Notes: generated by a model from the sequence alone, not told the origin. 64,000 bases of DNA from Methylobacterium radiodurans (GCF_003173735.1 NZ_CP029551.1:4541001-4605000); one strand, 5' to 3'. Shown: positions 16,158 through 25,328, counted from the first letter of the stretch. Translations and numbers: made by a program.

Positions 16158-17747
16158 TCAGGGCTGCGTCCTGAGGCCGCCCGCGTTGCGTGCCAGCACC
16201 ACGCCCTGCCCCGGCACGCTCTCGCGGCCCTTAGCGTCCCGGGCGGTCGCGCCTCGGGCTGCGGCCTTGCGGGCCGCGAACAGCAGCACCGCGGCAAGCC
16301 CGAGCATCGCCCCGTCGAAGCCGAGGATCACCGCATCGGCCCCCCCGGCGCCGGCGATCCGCATTCCATCGGCCACGGCGACGCCCGCGTAGAGCGCCGC
16401 GCAGGCGGAGAGCATCTCCGACCACGCCCGCCCCTGCGGGCGCAGGACGCCCGCGAGGCCGACCGCGACCCAGACGGCGAAGAACGCCCGCACCTCCCAC
16501 TCGGCCCGGGCCGCGAGGTCGACCGGTAGCAGGCGGTTGGCGAGGAAGAAGGCGGCGATCCCCGCGGGCAGGCCGGCGATCGCCGCGATGTTGAGCCCCC
16601 GCACCAGGCGCAGGCCGAAACCCGGCTTCTCGCCGGGCTTGGGCACCCGCGCGACCGCCCAGAGCAGCAGCCCCGTCGCCACCATCGCGCTCCCGGTGAG
16701 GCCGGACAGGAAGAACAGCAGCCGCAGGACCGGGCCGGCGAAATGCGCCTCGTGCAGGCCGACCATCGTCGAGAAGGTCTTTGTCGCGGGCCTCAAGGCG
16801 CCCTGGCGGACCTCCAGGATCGCGCCGGTCGTCCCGTCGAAGGCGACCTGCGGGTGCTCGTGCGAGAGCCCGTGCGGCTCCTCGAACACCGCCACCACCG
16901 TGGCGTTGGCATCCCGCGGGTTCTGGATCGCGATCCGCTCCAGCGTCTCCGGCACCGCGGCGACGGCCTGGAGCACCATGGGCCCGATCGGCGCCAGCGT
17001 GCCGGGCCGCCCGGCGGGCGGGCGCGGCTTCGTGATCTGGCCGGATTCGTGGAAGAGCGCTTGGGCGTTGCCGTCGTAGGCGGTGCGCACGCCCCAGGGC
17101 ATGTACATGATCGCCAGGGTGACGATGCCCGTGTAGGTGATCATCAGGTGGAAGGGCAGCGCCAGCACGCCGGTGAGGTTGTGCGCGTCGAGCCAGCCGC
17201 GCTGGGCGGACTTCGCGCCGCGCCGGAAGGTGAAGAAATCGGCGAAGATGCGCCGGTGTGTGACGACGCCGGAGACCAGCGCCACCAGCATGATCATGGC
17301 GCAGATGCCGACGATCCAGCGACCCCAGAGCGGGGCCATGTGCAGCTCGAAGTGGAAGCGGTAGAGGAAGTCGCCGCCCTTGGTGTCGCGGACGCGCGCC
17401 GGCTCCCCGGTCGCGGGGTCGAGCAGGACGTGGCCGGTCGGACCGCCGGGCCGGGTCCGCCAGAACAGCTCGGTCACCGGCCGGTCGGGGCGCGGCGGCG
17501 TGACGAACCACCCCCGCGCCTCGGCCGCGTGGACCTGCATGTAGGCGACGCCGCGCTCGACGGCCGCCGCGACGGCCTCCGGCGCGAGCGGCTCCCGGGC
17601 CACGAGCTCCGGCTGCATCCAGCGCGCGATCTCCGGCTTGTAGTAGCTCGCCGTGCCGGTGACGAAGACCGCGAACAGCACCCAGCCGACCACGAGGCCG
17701 GACCAGGCGTGCAGCCACGCCATCGATTGCCGGAAACCGTTGCGCAT
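16158..17747 (-). CDS. PepSY-associated transmembrane helix protein (iron-uptake linked)
   Basis: A 529-residue inner-membrane protein. It begins FRQSMAWLHAWSGLVVGWVLF (helix 1 with the W-LHxWxG signature), has PepSY-like periplasmic segments, a second helix pair around residues 150-230 (LVSGVVTHRRIFADFFTFR, then DAHNLTGVLALPFHLMITYTGIVTLA) and further helices at the C-terminus. Members of this family (PepSY_TM, FhuF/PiuB-like) sit beside TonB siderophore receptors and are thought to act as membrane reductases or in siderophore handling. It starts 9 bp after the receptor stop codon with AAGG upstream, so it is the second gene of a two-gene operon. Confidence 0.85.
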   Translation of the reverse strand: MRNGFRQSMAWLHAWSGLVVGWVLFAVFVTGTASYYKPEIARWMQPELVAREPLAPEAVAAAVERGVAYMQVHAAEARGWFVTPPRPDRPVTELFWRTRPGGPTGHVLLDPATGEPARVRDTKGGDFLYRFHFELHMAPLWGRWIVGICAMIMLVALVSGVVTHRRIFADFFTFRRGAKSAQRGWLDAHNLTGVLALPFHLMITYTGIVTLAIMYMPWGVRTAYDGNAQALFHESGQITKPRPPAGRPGTLAPIGPMVLQAVAAVPETLERIAIQNPRDANATVVAVFEEPHGLSHEHPQVAFDGTTGAILEVRQGALRPATKTFSTMVGLHEAHFAGPVLRLLFFLSGLTGSAMVATGLLLWAVARVPKPGEKPGFGLRLVRGLNIAAIAGLPAGIAAFFLANRLLPVDLAARAEWEVRAFFAVWVAVGLAGVLRPQGRAWSEMLSACAALYAGVAVADGMRIAGAGGADAVILGFDGAMLGLAAVLLFAARKAAARGATARDAKGRESVPGQGVVLARNAGGLRTQP

Positions 17748-17756
17748 GATCGGACC

Positions 17757-20096
17757 TTACCAGCGGTAGCGCAGGGTGGCGAAGACGGTGCGGGGCAGGC
17801 CGTAATAGCAGCCCTGGTAGCCGAAGCAGCCGGTGACGTAGCGCTCGTCGAGCAGGTTCTGGGCGTTGAGCTGGAACTGGAAGCCCTGCAGCGTCGCGTC
17901 GAGGTGTTTCAGGTCGTAGGAGAGCACCGCGTCCACCAGCACGCTCTCGGGCACCTTGAAGGTGTTGGCGAGGTCGCCCCAGGACGGCCCGAGATAGCGC
18001 ACGCCGCCGCCGATCCCGAGACCGAGGAGCGGGCCTTCGCTGAAGCGGTAATCCACGAAGAGTGAGGCGGTCGAATCCGGAACCAAGTAGGGCCGGCGGC
18101 CGAGCAGCGGGACCTGCTGGCCGGTGAGGTCGTTGCGGGTCGTCCCGATGTCGCGGGTGGTGCGGATGTCGATGAGCGAGAAGCCGCCGACGAGGTTGAG
18201 GTTCTCGGTGATGTTGGCGCGCGCCTCGAACTCGATGCCCTGGACGCCGACCTCGCCGGTCTGGACCACGAAGCCGGGATTGGCCGGGTCGGCGTTCGTG
18301 GCGTTCTGGCGCCGGATGTCGAAGGCCGCGGCGGTGAGCAGGATATCGGTGCCGGGCGGCTGGTACTTGATGCCGGCCTCGTACTGGTTGCTCGTGACCG
18401 GATCGGGGATGCGCCCCGCCGTGCCGAAGGTCCTGTCGAAGATGCGCCCCGACGTGATCGGCTCGAACGCCTCGCTGTAGGAGACGTAAGGGGCGATGCC
18501 GTTGTCGAAGAGGTAGAGCAGGCTCGCCCTGCCGGTGAAGGCGTCGGAGGGGACGTCCTGGTTGGCCACTGCGCCCGTCGCGATGGTTCGGGTCGGACCC
18601 GACTGGCGGGCGATGTCGTAGCGGCCGCCGAGCGTCAGCAGCAGCCGGTCGAACTTCACCTGATCCTGGAAGTACACGCCCGTCTGCGTCGAGCTGATCC
18701 GGGCGTCCGAGACGAAGGGCGGCGCCGGGATGTTCATCGCGTAGTTCGGCGCCAGCACGTTCAGGTCAGGCGCCGAGGGGAACTGGCTCGTCAGCGACCG
18801 GGTCTCGAAGGTGCGGTGGTCGACGCCGACCAGCACGGTGTGTCCGAACATCCCCGTGTCGAAATTCGCTACGACGTTGTTGTCCATCGTGTAGGCGTCG
18901 ATGCCGACCTGGGTGGCGATGCGCGCCCGCGGGATCAGCGGCCCGCTGGCGAAGGGCCCGTTCTGGTCCGCGAAGGCGCTGTAGACGCTGCGGTAATCGC
19001 CCTCCGAGCGCAGGTAGCGGCCGGCGGAGTGGAAGCGCAGGTTCTCGTTGACCCGGTGGTCGAACAGGTAGCTGATTGAGGCCTGCGTCCGGTCCGAGCG
19101 CTCGAAGTTGCGGTCGCCGTCGTAGAAGTCGACCGGGAGGCGGCCGGTGATCCCGCTGCCGAAGTTGCGCGCGAAGACCGTGCCGACCGCCGGGAAGCCG
19201 CCGTAGAAACCGGAGAACGGGTCGCGCTCGTAGTTGCCGATCACGGTGAGCTGCGTGTCGGCGGAGGGACGCCAGGTGACGCTCGGATTGATGAAGAAAC
19301 GCTCGACCTGCGTGGTCACCGCGGGGCCGTCACCCTTCCAGCCGAGGCCGACGACGCGGTAGGCGAACTGGTCGGCCAGGGGGCCGGCCTCGGCCGTGAG
19401 CGGACCGCCGACGTCGAAGCCGCCCCGCACCTCGTTGAAGCCGCCGCCCTGCACGAAGAGCTCGCCGTGCCGGACGAATTGCGGGACCTTGGAGACGAGG
19501 TTGACGATGCCCCCCGGTCCCGATTGGCCGTAGAGCACCGAGGCCGGGCCCTTGATGACGTCGACCCGCTCCAGCCGAAAGGGATCGACGGTCGGGAAGG
19601 CGTCGCGGTTGCCGGGCAGCGGCAGGCCGTCGAGGAAGAGGGGCGCCGTGAAGCCGCGGATGTAGAACTGTTCGAGCCGGGTCGAGCCGGCGCCGCCGCG
19701 CTGCTCGGTCGTGACGCTCGGCGTGTAGCGCAGGGCCTGGTTGATCGTGAGCGCGTTCTGGTCCTCGATCTGCTTGCGGCCGATCACGGAGACCGACTGC
19801 GCCGTCTCGAGGATCGGCGTGTCGGTCTTGGTGCCGACCGTGCTGCGGCTGGCGACGTAGCCCGGCACCGCGCCGCTCGCCCCGCCCGGCCCGTAGAGCG
19901 CACCGCCGAGGGTGCGCACGCCCTGCCCCGTGACGCTCAGCTCCGCCAGCTCGATCTCGGTCCCGACCGCGGCCTGAGCCCAGGCCGCCGTTGGGAGCGC
20001 CAGAGCAAATGTTGTCGAGAGAAGCGCTATCCGCAGCGAGCCGTTTAGAGTCGTTACGGAGTTCATCCCTGTCGTGGAGGGGCGGTTCGTCTTCAT
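17757..20096 (-). CDS. TonB-dependent siderophore receptor
   Basis: A 779-residue outer-membrane receptor of the ferrichrome/ferric siderophore type. A signal peptide ends near TAAWAQA (about residue 42). A TonB box-like IELAELSVTGQ is followed by the plug domain (TPILETAQSVSVIGRKQIEDQ, QALRYTPSVTTEQRGG, IRGFTAPLFLDGLPLPG, VDVIKGPASVLYGQSGPGGIVNLVSK) and a 22-strand barrel ending in FATLRYRW with the terminal aromatic residue. It imports a ferric siderophore with TonB-ExoBD energy. The ATG at 20096 has GAGGTCGAGATA before it; an internal ATG at 20066 is weaker. It forms an operon with the PepSY gene, probably iron-repressed. Confidence 0.95.
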   Translation of the reverse strand: MKTNRPSTTGMNSVTTLNGSLRIALLSTTFALALPTAAWAQAAVGTEIELAELSVTGQGVRTLGGALYGPGGASGAVPGYVASRSTVGTKTDTPILETAQSVSVIGRKQIEDQNALTINQALRYTPSVTTEQRGGAGSTRLEQFYIRGFTAPLFLDGLPLPGNRDAFPTVDPFRLERVDVIKGPASVLYGQSGPGGIVNLVSKVPQFVRHGELFVQGGGFNEVRGGFDVGGPLTAEAGPLADQFAYRVVGLGWKGDGPAVTTQVERFFINPSVTWRPSADTQLTVIGNYERDPFSGFYGGFPAVGTVFARNFGSGITGRLPVDFYDGDRNFERSDRTQASISYLFDHRVNENLRFHSAGRYLRSEGDYRSVYSAFADQNGPFASGPLIPRARIATQVGIDAYTMDNNVVANFDTGMFGHTVLVGVDHRTFETRSLTSQFPSAPDLNVLAPNYAMNIPAPPFVSDARISSTQTGVYFQDQVKFDRLLLTLGGRYDIARQSGPTRTIATGAVANQDVPSDAFTGRASLLYLFDNGIAPYVSYSEAFEPITSGRIFDRTFGTAGRIPDPVTSNQYEAGIKYQPPGTDILLTAAAFDIRRQNATNADPANPGFVVQTGEVGVQGIEFEARANITENLNLVGGFSLIDIRTTRDIGTTRNDLTGQQVPLLGRRPYLVPDSTASLFVDYRFSEGPLLGLGIGGGVRYLGPSWGDLANTFKVPESVLVDAVLSYDLKHLDATLQGFQFQLNAQNLLDERYVTGCFGYQGCYYGLPRTVFATLRYRW

Positions 20097-20207
20097 TATC
20101 TCGACCTCGATGCGACGATCGGATGCTCTCATCGTCGCAATTACGCTGGCGTCACGCGGACGTGATCGACCTGATACCAAGAATGCACCCCTTTCCAAGT
20201 GCTATGT

Positions 20208-20224
20208 TATGTAATTATTCTAGA
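20208..20224 (-). promoter_or_regulatory. Candidate iron control element (Irr/ICE-like) upstream of the siderophore receptor
   Basis: On the minus strand, TCTAGAATAATTACATA matches the rhizobial iron control element TTTAGAAnnnTTCTAAA at 10 of 14 fixed positions. It lies about 110 bp upstream of the receptor ATG in an AT-rich island that is unusual for this genome. Irr binds ICE sites in Hyphomicrobiales. The match is imperfect, so this is a hypothesis. Confidence 0.3.
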
Positions 20225-20349
20225 TACAAAGCCGCCTCCGGCCGTCTTCGCGCGACCCGGCGGGGGCGGATATCCGCGGCGCGGAGCCGTCGACAGCGGC
20301 GTTCCGAGGGCGGATCCTGTCGGCCCGCGCAGGCATCACGGAGAACCCC

Positions 20350-20790
20350 ATGAGCGATCCGGCCGACGAGCCGTACGATCTGCGCCGCTTCGTGGCGGCG
20401 CAGCGTGACGTCTACGACACAGCTCTGGCCGAGCTGCGGGCGGGTGCCAAGCGCAGCCACTGGATGTGGTTCATCTTCCCGCAGGTCGCCGGGCTCGGCC
20501 GCAGCCCGATGGCCGAGCGCTACGCCATCGCCTCGCTCGCCGAGGCGCGGGCCTATCTCGCCCACCCGCTGCTCGGGCCGCGGCTGCTCGCCTGCACGCG
20601 GGCCGCGAACGGGCATCCGGGCCTCTCGGCCCGCGCCCTGTTCGGCTCGCCCGACGACATGAAGTTCCGCTCCAGCATGACCCTGTTCGGCCGCGCCGAC
20701 CCGGACGAGCCGGCCTTCGGCGCGGCGCTCGCGGCGTTCTTCGACGGGGAGCCCGACCCGCTCACCCAGGAGCTGCTGGGGGCGGCGTGA
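20350..20790 (+). CDS. DUF1810 family protein
   Basis: A 146-residue protein with the full DUF1810 pattern: YDLRRFVAAQRDVYDTALAELRAG, then KRSHWMWFIFPQVAGLGRSPMAERYAIASLAEARAYLAHPLLGPRL, the segment SPDDMKFRSSMTLF and an acidic end. The family is cytoplasmic and widely distributed but has no established biochemical role. ATG at 20350 with GGAGA seven bases upstream. It is divergent from the TonB receptor and followed by a DUF2171 gene on the same strand. Confidence 0.88.
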   Translation: MSDPADEPYDLRRFVAAQRDVYDTALAELRAGAKRSHWMWFIFPQVAGLGRSPMAERYAIASLAEARAYLAHPLLGPRLLACTRAANGHPGLSARALFGSPDDMKFRSSMTLFGRADPDEPAFGAALAAFFDGEPDPLTQELLGAA

Positions 20791-20887
20791 GAGGAGGCCG
20801 GCCCTGGTGGGTCGCCGCCGCGCGAACCCCGGGCCCGCCCGGTCCGTTGTCCCGAACGGAAACGCTCAGCCGCAGGACGGACCCGCC

Positions 20888-21106
20888 ATGACGATCAATC
20901 TCTCCCTCATCCGCAGCCACATGGAGGTGGTGGGCCCGGACGGCAGCCATGTCGGCACCGTGGACGCGGTCGAGGGCCGGCGGATCCGGCTGACCCGCAA
21001 GGACCCGGCGGCCCACGGCCAGCACCACAGCTTCGACGCCGACCTCGTCGCCGCGGTCGATGACAAGGTCCGGCTCAACACCACGGACCTCGCGGCCGGC
21101 GGCTGA
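20888..21106 (+). CDS. DUF2171 family small protein
   Basis: A 72-residue protein: NLSLIRSHMEVVGPDGSHVGTVDAVEGRRIRLTRKDPAAHGQHH, then a short acidic and beta-rich end. This matches DUF2171, a PRC-barrel-like small domain common in alphaproteobacteria and associated with stress-related gene sets; its function is not established. The ATG at 20888 follows AGGACGGACC, a plausible ribosome binding site. It is convergent with the tautomerase gene 4 bp downstream. Confidence 0.8.
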   Translation: MTINLSLIRSHMEVVGPDGSHVGTVDAVEGRRIRLTRKDPAAHGQHHSFDADLVAAVDDKVRLNTTDLAAGG

Positions 21107-21110
21107 GGGT

Positions 21111-21341
21111 TCAGAGCGGGTCGTAGCCGGGCTTGCGGTAGAGGCTGTCCATCCGGGCGGCGATCTCGGGGCGGTAGACCTGCTCCGCCCAGGCTTCCGG
21201 CGCGACGTCCTCGATCGCGACCGAGACCGCCTTCTCGGAACAGCCCGAACTCGCCATCAGGGCCTGGGTCAGCGCCTCGGCGATCTCGGCCTTCTGCGCC
21301 TCGGATTTGCCGGCATAGAGCTTGACGACGATGTGGGGCAT
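21111..21341 (-). CDS. 4-oxalocrotonate tautomerase-family protein
   Basis: A 76-residue small tautomerase: MPHIVVKLYAGKSEAQKAEIAEALTQAL, so Pro follows the initiator Met and becomes the catalytic N-terminal proline. Ser/Lys at GKSEAQK and a C-terminal RMDSLYRKPGYDPL fit the PptA/4-OT family. These proteins are homo-oligomers that interconvert enol and keto forms; the physiological substrate cannot be read from the sequence. The ATG at 21341 is imposed by the Pro-2 requirement, since the longer open frame to 21404 would bury the proline. Confidence 0.85.
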   Translation of the reverse strand: MPHIVVKLYAGKSEAQKAEIAEALTQALMASSGCSEKAVSVAIEDVAPEAWAEQVYRPEIAARMDSLYRKPGYDPL

Positions 21342-21417
21342 GTCCGGTCCGGTCTCCGCTGGGGGGCGGCGCTCCGCATAGCGCGCGCCGCCCGCCCGCT
21401 CCAAGTCGCCGAGGCGT

Positions 21418-22071
21418 TCAGGCCTCGCCGCGGGCGACGAGGGCCTCGTACTCGGAGACCTCCAGCCGGCCCTCCCGGGCGACGCGGGCCTTGTCGTCGT
21501 CGCTGATCACGTCGCCGGCCAGGTCCAGGCGCTTCCAGGCGGCGAGCGGGGTCTCGCGATCCGGCCGCGGCACGTACTTGTTCTGCTCGATCTTCCGGTA
21601 CTTGTGGATATAGCGCGGGCAGTTGACCCAGATCTTCGTCACGTCCACCCGGACGACGTACTTCGCCTCCGTGTACGCGGACAGAAGCGGGTCGTCGCGC
21701 ATCAGGCGGGCGTGGCCCTGCACGCGGACGCGGTGCGGCGTCTCGAAGTCGATGAACAGCAGGCCGACCTTGGCCTGACCCTCGATGTTGCCCATCGAGT
21801 AGAACATGCCGTTGCCGTCGAAGCCCGGGAAGGCGAGCGTCGTCTGGTCCACGACCTTCACGAAGCCGGTGCCGCCGCCCTTGTAGGACACGGTGGGCAT
21901 CCCGTCCGGATCGACGGTCGAGAGGAAGAACATGTCGCGGCTGCCGATGAAGGCGGCCTCGTCGGGCTGGATGGTCTCGTGCACCCAGTCGGTGTCGAGG
22001 CGGTTCGCCAGCTTGACCGTGCCGAACTCCTCCTGGAGCGCGCGGTGCGCGTCCGAGTAGAGCGATGCCAT
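21418..22071 (-). CDS. Pyridoxamine 5'-phosphate oxidase-like flavin-binding protein
   Basis: A 217-residue protein of the PNPOx-like split-barrel FMN superfamily. It has AFIGSRDMFFLSTVDPDGMPTVSYKGG (conserved split-barrel strand pair), FPGFDGNGMFYSMGNIEGQAKVGLLFIDF and HRVRVQGHARLM. It resembles the general stress/pyridoxamine oxidase-related group rather than PdxH, so a flavin- or F420-dependent reductase role is possible. A strong GGAGGAGACG site precedes the ATG at 22071. It lies downstream of ilvC on the same strand but is separated from it by terminator hairpins. Confidence 0.8.
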   Translation of the reverse strand: MASLYSDAHRALQEEFGTVKLANRLDTDWVHETIQPDEAAFIGSRDMFFLSTVDPDGMPTVSYKGGGTGFVKVVDQTTLAFPGFDGNGMFYSMGNIEGQAKVGLLFIDFETPHRVRVQGHARLMRDDPLLSAYTEAKYVVRVDVTKIWVNCPRYIHKYRKIEQNKYVPRPDRETPLAAWKRLDLAGDVISDDDKARVAREGRLEVSEYEALVARGEA

Positions 22072-22145
22072 TGTAGCGTCTCCTCCGGAGCCTCGTCCTC
22101 GGGCCCTTGAGAGCGGTGTTTAGGCCAAGCCCCGCCCATGAGAAA

Positions 22146-22173
22146 GGCCGGTGCCGCTTCCACGACACCGGCC
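22146..22173 (-). terminator. Rho-independent terminator downstream of ilvC
   Basis: A perfect 8-bp inverted repeat, GGCCGGTG and CACCGGCC, with a 12-nt loop. On the minus strand it is followed directly by TTTCT. It lies about 50 bp after the ilvC stop codon. Confidence 0.7.
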
Positions 22174-22188
22174 CCAGGGCACGACGGT

Positions 22189-22213
22189 GGAGGCCGAGCG
22201 AAGCACGGCCTCC
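22189..22213 (-). terminator. Second hairpin after ilvC
   Basis: A perfect 7-bp inverted repeat, GGAGGCC and GGCCTCC, with an 11-nt loop, lying between the ilvC stop and the main terminator. There is no T-run, so it may stabilise the 3' end rather than terminate by itself. Confidence 0.45.
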
Positions 22214-22224
22214 GAAGTTCCAAA

Positions 22225-23280
<1,056 letters not shown>

Positions 23281-23934
23281 TCAGGCCCGGCCGTACAGGG
23301 CCAGGAACTGCTCGACGGCGCGACCCGCATCGCGCCGGATCTCGCCGGCGTCGAGGGGGAGCGCGTCGCCGAGCAGGAGGCGGATCTGGATGTCGCGGCC
23401 GGCCAGACCGAAGAAGGTCCGGAAGGCCGCCTCGGTGTCGTCGAAGGCCAGCAGCCCGGCCGCGCGGCCCGCCTCCAGCACGGGTTTGACCCGCTCGCCG
23501 ATGGCGAAACGCCCGTTCGCCAGCACGATGGCGCCGAGGTTGCTCTTGCGCGAGCCGGCATGGCCGATCGCCAAGCGGTTGAGCGCGACCGAAGTATCGC
23601 TCGCGATCACCTTCAGCCAAGTCGCGGCGAAGTCCTGAAGGCTCTCGCGCAGGGTGGCCACGTCGAGGGCGTTCAGGGCGTAGCGGCCGGCATGGACTCG
23701 CGAGGCTTGCCAGCGAACGGTCGCGGTGAGCAGCCCGTCGCGGTCGCCGAACCACTTGTAGAGCGTCTCCTTCGAGCAACTGGCCCGGCGCGCCACCGCG
23801 TCCATGGTGAGCTGGTCGCCCTCCTCCACCATCAGCGCGAGCACGGCATCGAGCACCGCCTGCTGGCGGGCGGAGGGCATCTCGGCGGCGGTCTCGGGGA
23901 CCGTCTCGTCCGGTCTGGTGAGGCTCGGCTGCAT
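23281..23934 (-). CDS. TetR/AcrR-family transcriptional regulator
   Basis: A 217-residue repressor with an N-terminal helix-turn-helix at about residues 23-66 (RQQAVLDAVLALMVEEGDQLTMDAVARRASCSKETLYKWFGDRDGLL) and a C-terminal ligand-binding domain of the AefR/TetR_C group (RDIQIRLLLGDALPLDAGEI). A perfect 18-bp palindrome sits 16 bp upstream of the ATG, which suggests autoregulation. The ATG at 23934 is the first start downstream of the palindrome; the open frame further upstream runs through the GST gene and is not used. Possible targets are itself, the ilvC gene downstream and the gst gene upstream. Confidence 0.9.
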   Translation of the reverse strand: MQPSLTRPDETVPETAAEMPSARQQAVLDAVLALMVEEGDQLTMDAVARRASCSKETLYKWFGDRDGLLTATVRWQASRVHAGRYALNALDVATLRESLQDFAATWLKVIASDTSVALNRLAIGHAGSRKSNLGAIVLANGRFAIGERVKPVLEAGRAAGLLAFDDTEAAFRTFFGLAGRDIQIRLLLGDALPLDAGEIRRDAGRAVEQFLALYGRA

Positions 23935-23950
23935 CGGCTGCTTGGCAGTA

Positions 23951-23968
23951 CCGTACCGTACGGTACGG
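23951..23968. promoter_or_regulatory. 18-bp perfect palindrome, probable TetR operator
   Basis: CCGTACCGTACGGTACGG is identical to its reverse complement and contains direct CGTAC steps. It lies between the tetR start (23934) and the gst stop (24018), where the tetR promoter should be. TetR-family dimers bind such palindromes. Confidence 0.75.
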
Positions 23969-24017
23969 CATCGCTCTAAGCCGATTCGCCCCCTTCGGCA
24001 AGGGGGCGCGTTCGGGA

Positions 24018-24656
24018 TCAGCGCGGCAGGTCGAGCCCCTCGCGGGCGAACACCGCCTGCACCGCAGGGCGCTCGGCCATGGCGCGGGCATGCGCCGTCC
24101 AGGCCGGGAAGCGCTCGGCCATGTCGAACCGGCAGGCCGGGCCGCGGCCCCAGGTCCAGAACAGCAGCAGGTAGGGATCGACCACGCTGAAATGGCCGCC
24201 GACCGCCCAGCCGCCGTTCGAGAGGCGCACCTCCGTCATGGTGCAGAGGTCGCCGAACGCGTCGAGGGCCTTGGCCTGGATGCCCGGAAATGCCGCCTCG
24301 TCGGCGGTGTAGCGCTCGGGCCGGCGGATATGCGCGTAGGTCGTGTGGTGGTTGGTGGAGAGCCAGGCCAGCCACTCGTCGGCGACCGCCTGCTCGCGCG
24401 GGTCCGCGGGCCAGAGGGCGGGATGGAGGCGCGCGACGTGGCGCAGGATCGCGGTGTTCTCGGTAAGCACCCAGTCGCCGGTCACGAGGGCGGGCACCCG
24501 GCCGCGCTCGTTCACCGCGAGGTAGCGGGCGGAGCGCTGGTCGCCGGCCTGCAGGTTGAGCCGCTCCGTCTCGAACGGGTGGCCGGCCTCCTCCAGGGCA
24601 ATGTGGGAGGCGAGCGAGCAGGCGCCGGGGGCGTAGTAGAGGGTGGGTGTGGTCAT
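24018..24656 (-). CDS. Glutathione S-transferase family protein (beta-like)
   Basis: A 212-residue protein: an N-terminal thioredoxin fold with TLYYAPGACSLASHIALEEAG (Cys-10 region typical of bacterial beta-class GSTs), the cis-Pro motif GRVPALVTGDWVLTENTAILRHVA, and an all-helical C-terminal domain ending with SVVDPYLLLFWTWGRG. It conjugates glutathione to electrophiles or acts as a thiol reductase in the cytoplasm. No clear ribosome binding site precedes the ATG at 24656. It lies upstream of tetR on the same strand and downstream of the MazEF module. Confidence 0.9.
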   Translation of the reverse strand: MTTPTLYYAPGACSLASHIALEEAGHPFETERLNLQAGDQRSARYLAVNERGRVPALVTGDWVLTENTAILRHVARLHPALWPADPREQAVADEWLAWLSTNHHTTYAHIRRPERYTADEAAFPGIQAKALDAFGDLCTMTEVRLSNGGWAVGGHFSVVDPYLLLFWTWGRGPACRFDMAERFPAWTAHARAMAERPAVQAVFAREGLDLPR

Positions 24657-24709
24657 GGGGCGGGATGCTCACCTTCGTGTGGCGTCGCGTTCGCCTTAGC
24701 GGCCCAGGC

Positions 24710-25060
24710 TCATCCCGAGAAGGTCCGCAGCTTGCCGCGCACCTCCGCGACAACCGCATCGGGCACCGTGCCGAGATGTCTCAGGATCCGCGTGGCCCGG
24801 TCGATGGATCGAACCTGATCGACCAGCACGGCGCCTTCGACAGCCAGGCCGGGCGGCAGGAACATCTTGGTCGGCCAGGGATGCGGATTGCGCGTGATCG
24901 GGCAGACGATCACGCGCCGCGTCAGCACGTTCATATCCGGGTCCGAGACGACGAGGGCCGGACGGATGCCGTCCTGCTCTGTGTCGCGGACCGGACTGAG
25001 ATCAACGAAGAGGCGTTCGCCCGGACCCGGTCGCCAATCAGTACGGGTCGTTGGGGTCAT
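24710..25060 (-). CDS. MazF/PemK-family toxin (mRNA interferase)
   Basis: A 116-residue protein with the PemK/MazF core: GERLFVDLSPVRDTEQDGIRPALVVSDPDMN (conserved R-PALVVS), VIVCPITRNPHPWP (conserved Thr), and GAVLVDQVRSIDRATRIL (DQ-R-D-R pattern). MazF cuts mRNA at short sequence-specific sites. The frame is intact. The start ATG lies inside the last 23 bp of the ancestral antitoxin reading frame, the usual coupled MazEF arrangement. The antitoxin frame upstream carries an internal stop, so either toxin activity is low or antitoxin function is supplied differently. Confidence 0.85.
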   Translation of the reverse strand: MTPTTRTDWRPGPGERLFVDLSPVRDTEQDGIRPALVVSDPDMNVLTRRVIVCPITRNPHPWPTKMFLPPGLAVEGAVLVDQVRSIDRATRILRHLGTVPDAVVAEVRGKLRTFSG

Positions 25061-25328
25061 CGATGATCTCGGAGCCGCGATCGCGACCCCAATCGACGGT
25101 CGGTGGTTCGGCCTCGGGACCGAGCCGACGCATCTCGGCGATCATCTCCGCCATCGTGTAGACCGGCAGGCCGTCGACGTAGCGGCGGCCGGTCCATTGC
25201 TGCGGCTCGGCTTACGGTTTGGAGACGATCTCCACCGTTTCGCCCTCGCGAATGCCGAATTCCTCGGCTTCCGCTGGGTCGAGCCGGACGATGAGGTCGT
25301 CGCCCCAGCGAAGGACTTTGGATTCCAT
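25038..25328 (-). pseudogene. MazE/AbrB-type antitoxin interrupted by an in-frame stop codon
   Basis: On the minus strand the ATG at 25328 opens an AbrB/MazE swapped-hairpin domain (MESKVLRWGDDLIVRLDPAEA, then EEFGIREGETVEIVSKP) that ends at a TAA at 25212-25214 after 38 codons. The same frame continues without any shift to a TGA at 25038 and encodes a typical toxin-binding C-terminus: RRYVDGLPVYTMAEMIAEM, LGPEAEPPTVDWGRDRGSEIID and DDPNDPY. The TGA overlaps the start of mazF by 23 bp. So one nonsense codon separates the DNA-binding half from the toxin-neutralising half. A restart at the ATG at 25154 (38 codons) is conceivable but has no ribosome binding site. Confidence 0.82.

Noticed and set aside
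25038..25154. A separate 38-residue gene made of the antitoxin C-terminus
   Set aside because: An ATG exists at 25154, but no ribosome binding site precedes it. The perfect frame continuity with the N-terminal half makes an interrupted gene the simpler reading, so it is recorded as part of the pseudogene.
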